From NCBI RefSeq assembly GCF_007625115.1, contig NZ_VMNH01000010.1, positions 62,001 through 126,000 of the forward strand: a DNA stretch of 64,000 nt, in the 5' to 3' direction. Source of the stretch: Sedimenticola selenatireducens (GTDB lineage: Bacteria > Pseudomonadota > Gammaproteobacteria > Chromatiales > Chromatiaceae). Positions 38,160 through 46,875 of this stretch are shown in pieces (positions within the stretch are counted from its first letter, which is position 1; each line of letters starts with the position of its first letter). Made by a program: the position numbers and the translations under genes. The notes beneath the pieces are model-generated. The model searched no databases. It saw only the letters and a list, made by a program, of their open reading frames with translations, and was not told the DNA's origin.

Positions 38160-39068
38160 CTATCTAATTTTGTTGATCTCTTCCAAACCATTGCCGAGCA
38201 GGAAGTCATGAAACGCCTGGGCGGAGGGTGAAAGTCGCTTACCACGACGATGCACCATGAACCATTTTTTCAGTAACGGAAATTCAGCCACATCCAAGGT
38301 CACTAGTCGACCCGTCTCCAGTTCAAGTTCAATAGTATGTGCGGAAACCACCGCCAGACCCAGACCGGCTCTCACCGCCTGCTTTATGGCTTCACCGCCA
38401 TTCATCTCCATACCACAATTGAGCTCAAGCTCCTTTTCCTGAAAAAAACGCTCCAAAGCCAACCGCGTACCAGAACCGGCTTCTCGCATCAGGAAGGTCT
38501 CTTCTGCAATCCTCTTTAATGGAATTGTGCGCTGACCCACCAGTGGATGATCAGGCGGGGCAATCACCACCAACGGGTTGTCCATAAACTCTTCAAACTC
38601 CAAATCGAGCACTTCAGGGGGCTGCCCCATCAGCACCAGATCTTTCTCATTTTGCTCGAGCATGCGCATCAACTCCTTCCGGTTATTCACCGAAAGACTG
38701 AGTCTGACACCTGGATAATGACGGGAAAATGCACCCAGTGCACGGGGTGCAAAATAGTTGACGGTACTGGCTACAGCGATGTCGAGCCGACCTCGACTCA
38801 GCCCTTTTTGCGCCTCCATCACCTCTTCCATCTCCTCCAGTTGACGAAAGATCGCCTTTCCATAGGCATGCAGCTCTCTTCCAGCCTCGGTCAGATGGAT
38901 TTTCTTACCCAATTTCTCAAAGAGAGGCAGGCCAACACTCTCTTCTAACTGTTTGATTTGCATAGAGACGGCTGGCTGACTAAGATAGAGCTCATCAGCA
39001 GCTCTTGTAAAACTCAAATGAGTGGCTACGGCCTCGAATACTTTCAACTGGCGAATGGTGAAATTCAT
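38160..39068 (-). CDS. cbbR: LysR-type regulator CbbR
   Basis: A 302-residue LysR-type regulator with the N-terminal winged helix (FTIRQLKVFEAVATHLSFTR, about 3-22) and a long ligand-binding domain. It is divergent from cbbM across a 180-base gap, the classic CbbR position. CbbR activates Calvin-cycle genes in response to metabolites such as NADPH or RuBP in characterised systems. The two inverted repeats in the gap are its probable operators. Confidence 0.93.
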   Translation of the reverse strand: MNFTIRQLKVFEAVATHLSFTRAADELYLSQPAVSMQIKQLEESVGLPLFEKLGKKIHLTEAGRELHAYGKAIFRQLEEMEEVMEAQKGLSRGRLDIAVASTVNYFAPRALGAFSRHYPGVRLSLSVNNRKELMRMLEQNEKDLVLMGQPPEVLDLEFEEFMDNPLVVIAPPDHPLVGQRTIPLKRIAEETFLMREAGSGTRLALERFFQEKELELNCGMEMNGGEAIKQAVRAGLGLAVVSAHTIELELETGRLVTLDVAEFPLLKKWFMVHRRGKRLSPSAQAFHDFLLGNGLEEINKIR

Positions 39069-39089
39069 AGCGCTACTTCCCCTATCTTG

Positions 39090-39109
39090 TTATAAGCCTA
39101 ACCTTATCA
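39090..39109. promoter_or_regulatory. Candidate CbbR operator 1
   Basis: TTATAAG-N6-CTTATCA, a seven-base inverted repeat with one mismatch, 22 bases upstream of the cbbR start. It fits the dyad expected for a LysR site. Confidence 0.5.
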
Positions 39110-39136
39110 CAACAATCAAAAACTTTTAGTTTTATT

Positions 39137-39156
39137 TATAGTCAACCATGGCTATA
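39137..39156. promoter_or_regulatory. Candidate CbbR operator 2
   Basis: TATAG-N10-CTATA, an inverted repeat 93 bases before the cbbM ATG. It is consistent with the T-N11-A type of LysR target and lies where an activation site could sit. Confidence 0.4.
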
Positions 39157-39248
39157 GTCACCTCAACTCCTACGGGAGAATCGAATTATTTGCAGTGCAC
39201 TGAATGCAATTACACCAATCATAATAGAGAGTAGTGAGGTAACAACAG

Positions 39249-40634
39249 ATGGCCCTTGACCAAACCAGTCGCTATGCCGACCTGAGTCTCAACGAAGACA
39301 AGCTGATCGCCGATGGTAACCACGTCTTGGTTGCCTACACCATGGAGCCTGCTGCAGGCTACGGTTACCTGTCTACCGCTGCTCACTTCGCGGCAGAATC
39401 ATCCACCGGAACTAATGTTGAAGTCTGCACCACGGATGACTTCACCAAAGGGGTTGACGCACTGGTTTACGAGATTGATGAAGCTCGCGGCATCATGAAG
39501 ATCGCTTACCCAAATGATCTTTTTGATCGCAACGTCATTGATGGCCGTGTCATGCTGGTCTCTTTCCTCACGCTCGCCATTGGTAACAACCAGGGCATGG
39601 GTGATGTAAAGAATGCCCAGATGCAGGATTTCTACGTACCACCCAAAATGCTGCAACTGTTTGACGGCCCTTCCAAAGACATCAGCGACATGTGGCGCAT
39701 TCTAGGACGTCCTGTTGAGAACGGCGGCTACATCGCCGGAACCATCATCAAGCCAAAACTCGGCCTGCGCCCAGAGCCCTTTGCCGATGCAGCCTACCAG
39801 TTCTGGCTCGGCGGTGACTTCATCAAGAATGACGAGCCACAAGGCAACCAGGTCTTCTGCCCCATGAAGAAGGTAATACCACTGGTTGCGGACGCCATGA
39901 AGCGCGCCCAGGACGAGACCGGTCAAGCCAAACTCTTCTCAGCCAACATCACTGCAGACGATCACTACGAAATGCTGGCTCGTGCTGACTATGTGCTTGA
40001 GACCTTTGGTGAAAACGCCTCTCACGTAGCCTTCCTGGTCGACGGTTACGTCGGTGGCCCAGGCATGATCACCACGGCGCGCCGCCAATATCCTAACCAG
40101 TACCTGCATTACCATCGTGCCGGCCATGGTGCCGTGACCTCACCCTCGTCCAAACGCGGCTATACCGCCTTTGTTCTGGCCAAGATGGCCCGTCTGCAAG
40201 GTGCCTCAGGTATCCACGTAGGCACCATGGGCTACGGCAAGATGGAAGGTTCACAGGATGACAAGATCATCGCCTACATGATTGAGCGTGACAGCTGTGA
40301 TGGTCCGTTCTATCACCAGGAGTGGTATGGCATGAAACCCACCACCCCCATCATCTCTGGTGGCATGAACGCGCTGCGTCTGCCCGGCTTCTTCGAGAAC
40401 CTGGGCCACGGCAACGTGATAAACACCTCCGGCGGCGGTTCTTACGGCCATATCGACAGCCCAGCGGCAGGCGCCATCTCTCTGCGTCAGGCTTACGAGT
40501 GCTGGAAAGAGGGTGCAGACCCTGTTGAGTATGCCAAGGAGCACAAAGAGTTTGCCCGTGCCTTCGAGTCATTCCCGCAGGATGCCGACCAGATCTTCCC
40601 AGGCTGGAGAGATCGTCTGGGCGTTCATAAGTAA
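39249..40634 (+). CDS. cbbM: RuBisCO form II, large subunit
   Basis: A 461-residue form II RuBisCO, which fixes CO2 on ribulose 1,5-bisphosphate without a small subunit. The active-site lysine loop is [13 protein letters not shown], and the carbamylated lysine is in [13 protein letters not shown] (about 192). It has high CO2 demand and low specificity, which suits micro-oxic sulfidic habitats or host-supplied CO2. GAGGT precedes the ATG, and a terminator follows. No cbbQ or cbbO lies downstream, so the locus is just cbbR/cbbM. Confidence 0.98.
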   Translation: MALDQTSRYADLSLNEDKLIADGNHVLVAYTMEPAAGYGYLSTAAHFAAESSTGTNVEVCTTDDFTKGVDALVYEIDEARGIMKIAYPNDLFDRNVIDGRVMLVSFLTLAIGNNQGMGDVKNAQMQDFYVPPKMLQLFDGPSKDISDMWRILGRPVENGGYIAGTIIKPKLGLRPEPFADAAYQFWLGGDFIKNDEPQGNQVFCPMKKVIPLVADAMKRAQDETGQAKLFSANITADDHYEMLARADYVLETFGENASHVAFLVDGYVGGPGMITTARRQYPNQYLHYHRAGHGAVTSPSSKRGYTAFVLAKMARLQGASGIHVGTMGYGKMEGSQDDKIIAYMIERDSCDGPFYHQEWYGMKPTTPIISGGMNALRLPGFFENLGHGNVINTSGGGSYGHIDSPAAGAISLRQAYECWKEGADPVEYAKEHKEFARAFESFPQDADQIFPGWRDRLGVHK

Positions 40635-40655
40635 TCTGGACGACAGCTCAGAACA

Positions 40656-40690
40656 GAAAACCCCGCTATCGGTTGCGGGGTTTTCTTTTT
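40656..40690 (+). terminator. Terminator of cbbM
   Basis: Stem GAAAACCCCGC/GCGGGGTTTTC with an eight-base loop, followed by TTTTT. Confidence 0.95.
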
Positions 40691-40705
40691 ATAGCCTCGG
40701 GTAAA

Positions 40706-43360
40706 TCAGCTGGCAGCCAGCATCGCTCTTATCTCCGGCACACAAGAACCACAGCCACTCCCCGCCTTGAGCTGGTCTGCAATCGCTTGCACACTGTTCA
40801 GCCCGTGAATCCGAATACCCTCCAGGATGCGCTTCTCACCGACGCCATGACAGGCACAGATCGTCTTCCCCACATCAGCCTTTTCATCAGGGGCATGTCC
40901 TGATAGCAGGCTGGCACGCTCAGTTGCATCCAATGAGTGCTTCTTGAACAGTGCCGCTATCCAATCCCGCGGTGGCAGTTTCAGATCAGGGCCGATGAAC
41001 AGACAGCTCTCCAGGATATTATTCTCAAATCGAGCCGCACGATAGCGATTGGCAGCACGATCGGTATACTCCATCCAACCCACTTCGTGCCCTTTACTAC
41101 AGAGATAGGAGCGTGCCATCTCGGCCCAGTTTTCGGGGGTAGAGTCACCCGCGATTTCATAGTGCCAGAAGCCTGCCCCTCTGGAGCGCGCCCAATAGAC
41201 AGCCCCGCTGGGTTGCAACTGGCGACGAGAAAAGAGGAAGCCGTGCCAGGCAAACCGTCGCTCCTGAATAGCAACTCGGCCATGCTTGAATTCCGGTTGA
41301 CCGGAGAGGGGATCTACGACTCCAGGCAACAACACATTAACCCGTCCTGTTTCAGCAAATTGGGTATTCCAGTGCATGGGGATAAACAGACTGCCTTGTT
41401 GCTGATTCGTCGTTACCTTCACACGCACTATTACACTACCGCAGGCACTCTCCACTTGTGCCAAAGCACCCTGGACAACACCAAAGCCCTGCGCATCCTG
41501 CGGATGGATCTCAGCATAGGGTTCAATGGTATGACTTGCCAATCGCGGGGAAAGCCCGGTACGCGTCAGGGTATGCCAGTGATCCCTGACACGCCCCGTA
41601 TTCAGGATCAGAGGATAGGTGGCATCTGCTTGATTGCGAGGTAACTGATGAGTGACCGGTACAAAGCGTGCCTTACGATCAGGCGTAAAGAATACCCCAT
41701 CGCCAAACAGGCGTGCCGTTCCCTGTGGCGTAGAAGAGGTTAAAGGCCATTGCGTTGGCGACAGCGACTCATACTGCAGGTCACTCAGATCAGCCAATCC
41801 GCTGATATCAAACCCCCGCGTTCCAGCATTTTCAAAACCGGAAAGTGCCGCATGCTCACGAAAGACATCCTTCGGCTGACGATAATCGAACTGTCCCTGA
41901 AAACCCATTCGCTGTGCTACTTGGCTGATAATCCACCAATCCGGCCTGGCCATGCCTGGTGTATCCAGGAAGGCCCGCTGACGAGAAAGACGCCGTTCCG
42001 AGCTGGTAACGGTTCCACTGCGTTCCCCCCAGGTAGAAGCCGGGAAAAGAACATGGGCATACGCCGTGGTATCCGTTAGCGCCATGCAGTCTGAAACCAC
42101 AACGAGTTCACACTGCGCCAAAGCACGTCGAACCTGGTCAGAATCAGGTAGACTCACGGCGGGATTAGTCGCCATAATCCACACCGCCCTGACCTTGCCA
42201 GCCTCGATAGCACTGAACAGATCTACCGCCTTCAAGCCACCCTTTTGTGGTATTGCCGGAGCATCCCAGAAGCGCTGAACTCGCTCCCGATCAGCTGCAG
42301 ACTCAATCGCCATATGGGCCGCCAACTGGTTGGCCAATCCACCCACTTCACGTCCACCCATGGCATTGGGTTGCCCAGTCAGCGAAAACGGCCCCATACC
42401 GGGTCGGCCAATTCGCCCCGTCAGCAAGTGACAATTAATAATCGCGTTGATCTTGTCCACACCACTGGAGGACTGGTTGATGCCTTGAGAATAAAGAGTC
42501 ACCACCCGCTCAGTGCGGGCAAACAGTCTGTAGAAGCGCTCCACCAATTCAACACTCAATCCACAACCCGCTGCAACGTGTTCGATTGATTCAGCATCGC
42601 TTTTAGCCGCAGACAAGGCCTCATCACACGCCTGCGTGGCTTGATTGACAAACAGACCATTACGTTCGCCGCCCTGTTCCAGGTAAACCAGCAACCCATT
42701 AAACAGCAAGGCATCGCTGCCCGGCTTAATCGGCAAATGCAGATCAGCGGTTTCCGCTGTAGGGGTAGCCCTGGGATCTATAACGATAACCTGTAGATCT
42801 GGATTCTGTCGCTTGCTCTCCATCATGCGCTGATACAGAACAGGGTGACACCAAGCGGTGTTTGAACCAGCAAGCACAATAAGCTTCGCACGCTCCAGGT
42901 CTTCATAGCTGCACGGCATGATATCTGCTCCATAAGCACGCTTATGTGCAACTACTGCGGATGACATACAGAGACGGGAATTGGTATCAATATTGGCCGA
43001 GCCAATAAAGCCTTTCATCAACTTATTGGCAACATAGTAATCTTCCGTCAACAATTGCCCAGAGACATAGAAGGCGACCGCATCCGGGCCGTGGTCACGC
43101 ACCATCCGCTGGAAACCTTTTGCGGCTGTATCAAGCGCCTCGTCCCAGTCACTGACACACCCATCAACCATTGGTGATAACAAGCGCCCCTCATGCCCCA
43201 GCGTCTCTGCCAACGCACTGCCCTTGGAACAGAGTCGCCCATAATTGGAGGGATGGTCAGGGTCACCCGCTACTGTCACAGCACCCCGCTCATCCTGACT
43301 GACAATCACACCACAGCCGACACCACAGTAAGGGCAGGTGGTCTTAATCTTCTGTGACAT
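40706..43360 (-). CDS. nasA: Assimilatory nitrate reductase catalytic subunit with C-terminal BFD-like domain
   Basis: An 884-residue molybdo-bis-MGD enzyme from the ATG at 43360; an upstream in-frame start would add 46 unlikely residues. It has an N-terminal 4Fe-4S motif (CPYCGVGCG ... LCSKG) and the NasA-like molybdopterin domains without a TAT signal, so it is cytoplasmic. The C-terminal ACHGVG... and GCGSCVPEI segment is a BFD-type 2Fe-2S domain. It reduces nitrate to nitrite for assimilation. Nitrite reductase, a nitrate transporter and an electron donor subunit are not adjacent. Converges on cbbM. Confidence 0.9.
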   Translation of the reverse strand: MSQKIKTTCPYCGVGCGVIVSQDERGAVTVAGDPDHPSNYGRLCSKGSALAETLGHEGRLLSPMVDGCVSDWDEALDTAAKGFQRMVRDHGPDAVAFYVSGQLLTEDYYVANKLMKGFIGSANIDTNSRLCMSSAVVAHKRAYGADIMPCSYEDLERAKLIVLAGSNTAWCHPVLYQRMMESKRQNPDLQVIVIDPRATPTAETADLHLPIKPGSDALLFNGLLVYLEQGGERNGLFVNQATQACDEALSAAKSDAESIEHVAAGCGLSVELVERFYRLFARTERVVTLYSQGINQSSSGVDKINAIINCHLLTGRIGRPGMGPFSLTGQPNAMGGREVGGLANQLAAHMAIESAADRERVQRFWDAPAIPQKGGLKAVDLFSAIEAGKVRAVWIMATNPAVSLPDSDQVRRALAQCELVVVSDCMALTDTTAYAHVLFPASTWGERSGTVTSSERRLSRQRAFLDTPGMARPDWWIISQVAQRMGFQGQFDYRQPKDVFREHAALSGFENAGTRGFDISGLADLSDLQYESLSPTQWPLTSSTPQGTARLFGDGVFFTPDRKARFVPVTHQLPRNQADATYPLILNTGRVRDHWHTLTRTGLSPRLASHTIEPYAEIHPQDAQGFGVVQGALAQVESACGSVIVRVKVTTNQQQGSLFIPMHWNTQFAETGRVNVLLPGVVDPLSGQPEFKHGRVAIQERRFAWHGFLFSRRQLQPSGAVYWARSRGAGFWHYEIAGDSTPENWAEMARSYLCSKGHEVGWMEYTDRAANRYRAARFENNILESCLFIGPDLKLPPRDWIAALFKKHSLDATERASLLSGHAPDEKADVGKTICACHGVGEKRILEGIRIHGLNSVQAIADQLKAGSGCGSCVPEIRAMLAAS

Positions 43361-43644
43361 CAGCAGCGCCCTCGATCGTGGGGAGCCCTGGCAGAGCCAC
43401 TGACAATAACCTGAAACTGTTTTTTTATACGTTGGATGGTAAATGACATCAGCAATACTCCTGCATATGCTTGATGCATTCAGCAAAGAGTATGCCATTC
43501 AATAGACAATGGATAATTCGCCAGTAGTGCCGGCTTTTTCAGCATGAGTGGATCGATCATGCACCAACAGTGACGGACCCGCGCACAGAAGCAGTGCTTA
43601 AAACCACAAAACCAGGGGTTATAGACACCCACGCCCTTTTAGGG

Positions 43645-44709
43645 TCAGTCTTGCTTTAAAATCAATTCCAGCGCATCAATCAGACGCTGAGTCTGCTCAT
43701 CCGTACCAATGGTAATACGAAGAAACTGATCTATTCTCGCCTGCTTGAAGTGCCTCACAATAATGGATCTTTCCCGTAACCGTGCCGCCAATTCTTCCGC
43801 ATCCCGATCCGGGTGACGGGCAAAGAGGAAATTTGCCGCCGACGGCAACACCTGAAAACCCATCTGGGTCAGCTTATTGGCTAACTGGTCTCTGGTTGAC
43901 ATGACCCGCCGGCAGGTTTCTTCGAAATAGGCTTTATCTTCAAATGCAGCCACTGCACCACTGATGGCAAAGCGATCCAGCGGATAGGAGTTAAAGCTAT
44001 TCTTCACCCGCTCCAATGCTTCGATCAACTCGGCATGACCGACTGCAAAACCGACACGCAGCCCCGCCAATGAACGCGACTTGGACAGCGTCTGAATCAC
44101 CAACAGATTGGGATACCGATCCACCAACGAAATCGCCGACTCACCGCCAAAATCGATATAGGCCTCATCCACCACCACAACAGAATCACTGTGCTGCTTG
44201 AGCAGCAATTCAACGGCAGAGAGTGGCAGCAATCTACCCGTCGGCGCATTCGGATTAGGAAAAATAATTGCGCCATTGGGGATGTCATAATCGTCTGGGT
44301 CAATCTCAAACTGATCAGTCAGGGGAATGGTCTGGTAAGCAATATCATACAGCCCACAGTAGACGGGGTAGAAGCTGTAAGAGATATCCGGGAACAGCAA
44401 CGGCAGTTCGTGCTTCAACAACCCTAAAAAGGCATGCGCCAGTACTTCATCAGAACCATTCCCAACAAAAACCTGCTGCGACTTGATGCCATAATAGTCG
44501 GCAATGGCATGCTTGAGTCGATCAGCATTGGGATCTGGATAGAGCCGAAGGGTTTCAGCGGCCTCTTTTGCCATCACAGCCAGCGCCTGTGGCGAGGGTG
44601 GATAGGGGTTCTCGTTGGTATTCAACTTAACCAGATCAGTCTGCTTGGGTTGTTCACCTGGGACATAGGGTGTAAGCGTGTGAACAACTGAACTCCAAAA
44701 ACGATTCAT
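43645..44709 (-). CDS. hisC: Histidinol-phosphate aminotransferase
   Basis: A 354-residue fold-type I PLP aminotransferase of histidine biosynthesis. [11 protein letters not shown] near the N-terminus and the PLP-lysine motif [16 protein letters not shown] (Lys about 212) are clear. The family length is normal. It is alone here, away from any his operon, so it could also serve other aromatic or imidazole phosphate substrates. Confidence 0.93.
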   Translation of the reverse strand: MNRFWSSVVHTLTPYVPGEQPKQTDLVKLNTNENPYPPSPQALAVMAKEAAETLRLYPDPNADRLKHAIADYYGIKSQQVFVGNGSDEVLAHAFLGLLKHELPLLFPDISYSFYPVYCGLYDIAYQTIPLTDQFEIDPDDYDIPNGAIIFPNPNAPTGRLLPLSAVELLLKQHSDSVVVVDEAYIDFGGESAISLVDRYPNLLVIQTLSKSRSLAGLRVGFAVGHAELIEALERVKNSFNSYPLDRFAISGAVAAFEDKAYFEETCRRVMSTRDQLANKLTQMGFQVLPSAANFLFARHPDRDAEELAARLRERSIIVRHFKQARIDQFLRITIGTDEQTQRLIDALELILKQD

Positions 44710-44905
44710 AATGCAACCCGTGTGAACTTCAAACTGAAATGAAATAACAGGGTGAGATAATACCGCTAACCTCGGTCAGTTCCCAGAGCACCTGTCGCTT
44801 TGTAAGCAATTTCAAGCAACAAACAGAGCACGATGGTCGACGAACAGGACGGCCTCTGTCAAAATGGCACATCAGAAATCTGTCCGAAATTATTAGGAGC
44901 TCTTG

Positions 44906-45322
44906 ATGTTATATCATCTTACGCTAACCACCATTCTGCTGCTGTTATCCGTGGCTAGTCACGCAGAAGGTATCAAACTCACCCCAGGAAAATGGCAGAT
45001 AGAAGTTACCTCCAGCATGTCTATGATGCCCCAGCCTATCATCAAAAAACTGGAAGAGTGCATCACAGCAGATCAACTTTCACCCGCTGAACTGATGAAA
45101 GATACGGGTAGCTGCAAGGTCAGCGACATCAACTCCAGCGGCAACAAACTCTCCTGGAAAATGATCTGTAAACATCATGGCGGCGAAATGGCTGGCTCGG
45201 GTCAGTTTACTTCACAAGGCAGTCAGATGAACGGCCAAATGGAGATGGCAATGGACCTCAGTGGCCAAAAACTGACCATCCTCAACAAGTGGAGTGGCAA
45301 ACGGATGGGCCCCTGCAATTAA
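44906..45322 (+). CDS. DUF3617 secreted protein
   Basis: A 138-residue precursor with signal peptide ending at HAEG (about 20). The body resembles DUF3617: GKWQIEVTSSM, the KKLEECIT segment and a C-terminal cysteine. The three to four cysteines suggest periplasmic disulfides. AGGAG lies six bases before the ATG at 44906; a TTG just before it is less likely. A terminator follows. Function unknown. Confidence 0.85.
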   Translation: MLYHLTLTTILLLLSVASHAEGIKLTPGKWQIEVTSSMSMMPQPIIKKLEECITADQLSPAELMKDTGSCKVSDINSSGNKLSWKMICKHHGGEMAGSGQFTSQGSQMNGQMEMAMDLSGQKLTILNKWSGKRMGPCN

Positions 45323-45344
45323 CCAATAAACCCTTAATCTACTG

Positions 45345-45372
45345 AAAGGCGATCTTTTGATCGCCTTTTTTA
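45345..45372 (+). terminator. Terminator of the DUF3617 gene
   Basis: Stem AAAGGCGATC/GATCGCCTTT with a TTTT loop, followed by a run of T. Confidence 0.93.
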
Positions 45373-45507
45373 TTTTTCGAGTTCGTTCGCAGTTCTGCCG
45401 AGAGATATCTCACACTTTACATACGGTTTTTAAATTAATTATTAAATATATATTGCAATCATATGATATTACGCTATTTTTAGCTTTATAGCGGAGGAGA
45501 AAGCACT

Positions 45508-45702
45508 ATGTTAAAAAAACTGAATGTCCAAATCTGCCACAACTGCCCCCACGAACTGGTCACTGGAGTAGCCTGTGACTGGCGCCCCATGGATGAGTGC
45601 CCTTATATCGAACCCACCAAACCCAAACAGCAACGGACACGCCTGCAACTCGTGCCTATGCCGCTAACCAACGAAACCGATGCCATACGCAGTATTGATT
45701 GA
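45508..45702 (+). CDS. Small four-cysteine protein, 64 aa
   Basis: A strong GGAGGAG stands before the ATG, so I take this as a real gene. The short protein has Cys at 10 and 13 (CHNC), 23 and 31, followed by a basic, hydrophobic tail. The four cysteines suggest a metal (Zn or Fe-S) or redox site. I do not recognise the family. It is not part of a clear operon: the next feature on the other strand is a pseudogene. Confidence 0.7.
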   Translation: MLKKLNVQICHNCPHELVTGVACDWRPMDECPYIEPTKPKQQRTRLQLVPMPLTNETDAIRSID

Positions 45703-45843
45703 GCATTACGCAACGTGCGTGACAGCCACGTCGAGTAAGTGGTCACCGATTAAACCAATCTAAGGGGATGGATAAAGGGCATCTTCGCTCTGGCTCCAGA
45801 GACGCGATGAAAACATAGTCATTAAGTGTCTGTCGTTTAGATC

Positions 45844-46617
45844 TCACACTTTCGAATTAGCAGTAATCGTTTGCAACTGCATCGCCATGCGGCTCACTTG
45901 GGCAGCCGTGTGATTCATCTGACCCGAACCCTCGGCTGTTTTTTCTACCACAGATTTAATCGACATGATATTTCGATTGATCTCTTCGGTAACTGCAGAC
46001 TGCTCTTCACCCGCCGTTGCAATTTGCGCACTCATATCCGCAATTGTTTGAATCATTTCAGCAATACTTTGGATAACCTCTATCACTGTACCTATTTTTG
46101 CACTGTCACCGGCAAGACGCTCAACCACTGTTGCACCACGTTCAATCTCATTTGCCAATGTACTGATTGACTGCACGCCGTCTGGCACTACTTTTTTACC
46201 TGATGTCACCTCGATAGCCACTGCGCTTGTTGCTTCTGCAGTTAAATTCATCGACTGCGACGCATCCACTAATTGCTGAGAAGCCCTTTTAACTGGCTTC
46301 CTTGGCCTCCAGATCAAACGCCTTGCCTTCGAGGGTTTTCCAGCTCGCCTGCAAATTCTGCAAGCGCCCCTCTAGCATCAAGTGCCCTGCCAGTTCACCG
46401 TCCAGTATTGCTAACCTCCCGAATGTCTTATTGATATCAATCCGGCCCGGCTCAATGCGAGGTTTAAAATCTGCAGTCCCATTCAAAAAACCGGTCATCA
46501 TCCCTCGATACTGGGGAAGTTGTTCATGTAGACTTCTCAGTTCAGAAAGATAGCGAATTTAGTGGGATAATTTACGCGAGAAAGCAGTCGCGCTGCAGGT
46601 ACTAATATCGCTCTCAT
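45844..46617 (-). pseudogene. Decayed methyl-accepting chemotaxis protein
   Basis: Three minus-strand pieces read as one broken chemoreceptor. From the ATG at 46617 (after AGGGAG) the N-terminus MRAILVPAARLLSRVNYPTK is followed by a stop near 46540. A second frame (46289-46560) gives LHEQLPQYRGMMTGFLNGT and further sensory-domain sequence. A third frame (45844-46317) begins RASQQLVDASQSM and ends in the MCP tail. In the third piece, GTVIEVIQSIAE runs directly into MIQTIADMSAQIATA, skipping the conserved EQTNLLALNAAIEAARAGE tip. The kinase-control tip is lost and frames are shifted, so it cannot work. Confidence 0.8.
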
Positions 46618-46875
46618 AGTCACTCCCTAACATGATGCGAACAATGACAAGTAAACGCTGTGATAACCGCATGAAATCCTGAAATCACAAGCTGCCAGCG
46701 TTGTTCAGTAATTTATTAGGTGCGGATTTTTTCCGCTTGTTTGTTCCAACATGCAATCGTCTATTAGACTAAGAAATAGGCACTCTTCCATAACTAGGAT
46801 CTAATAAAGCACGCCTTTAACACCATTAAACATACGGTAAAATCCTTGTTGGTGGATACTGCACTGGATAAACCA

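Noticed and set aside
40937-41644. A 235-codon plus-strand frame inside nasA
   Set aside because: Lies wholly antisense to the well-supported nitrate reductase and shows no protein-like pattern.
43361-43500. Possible FNR-like half-site (TTGATGCATTCAGC) upstream of nasA
   Set aside because: Only one half matches TTGAT; the second half is wrong, so not enough to call a site.
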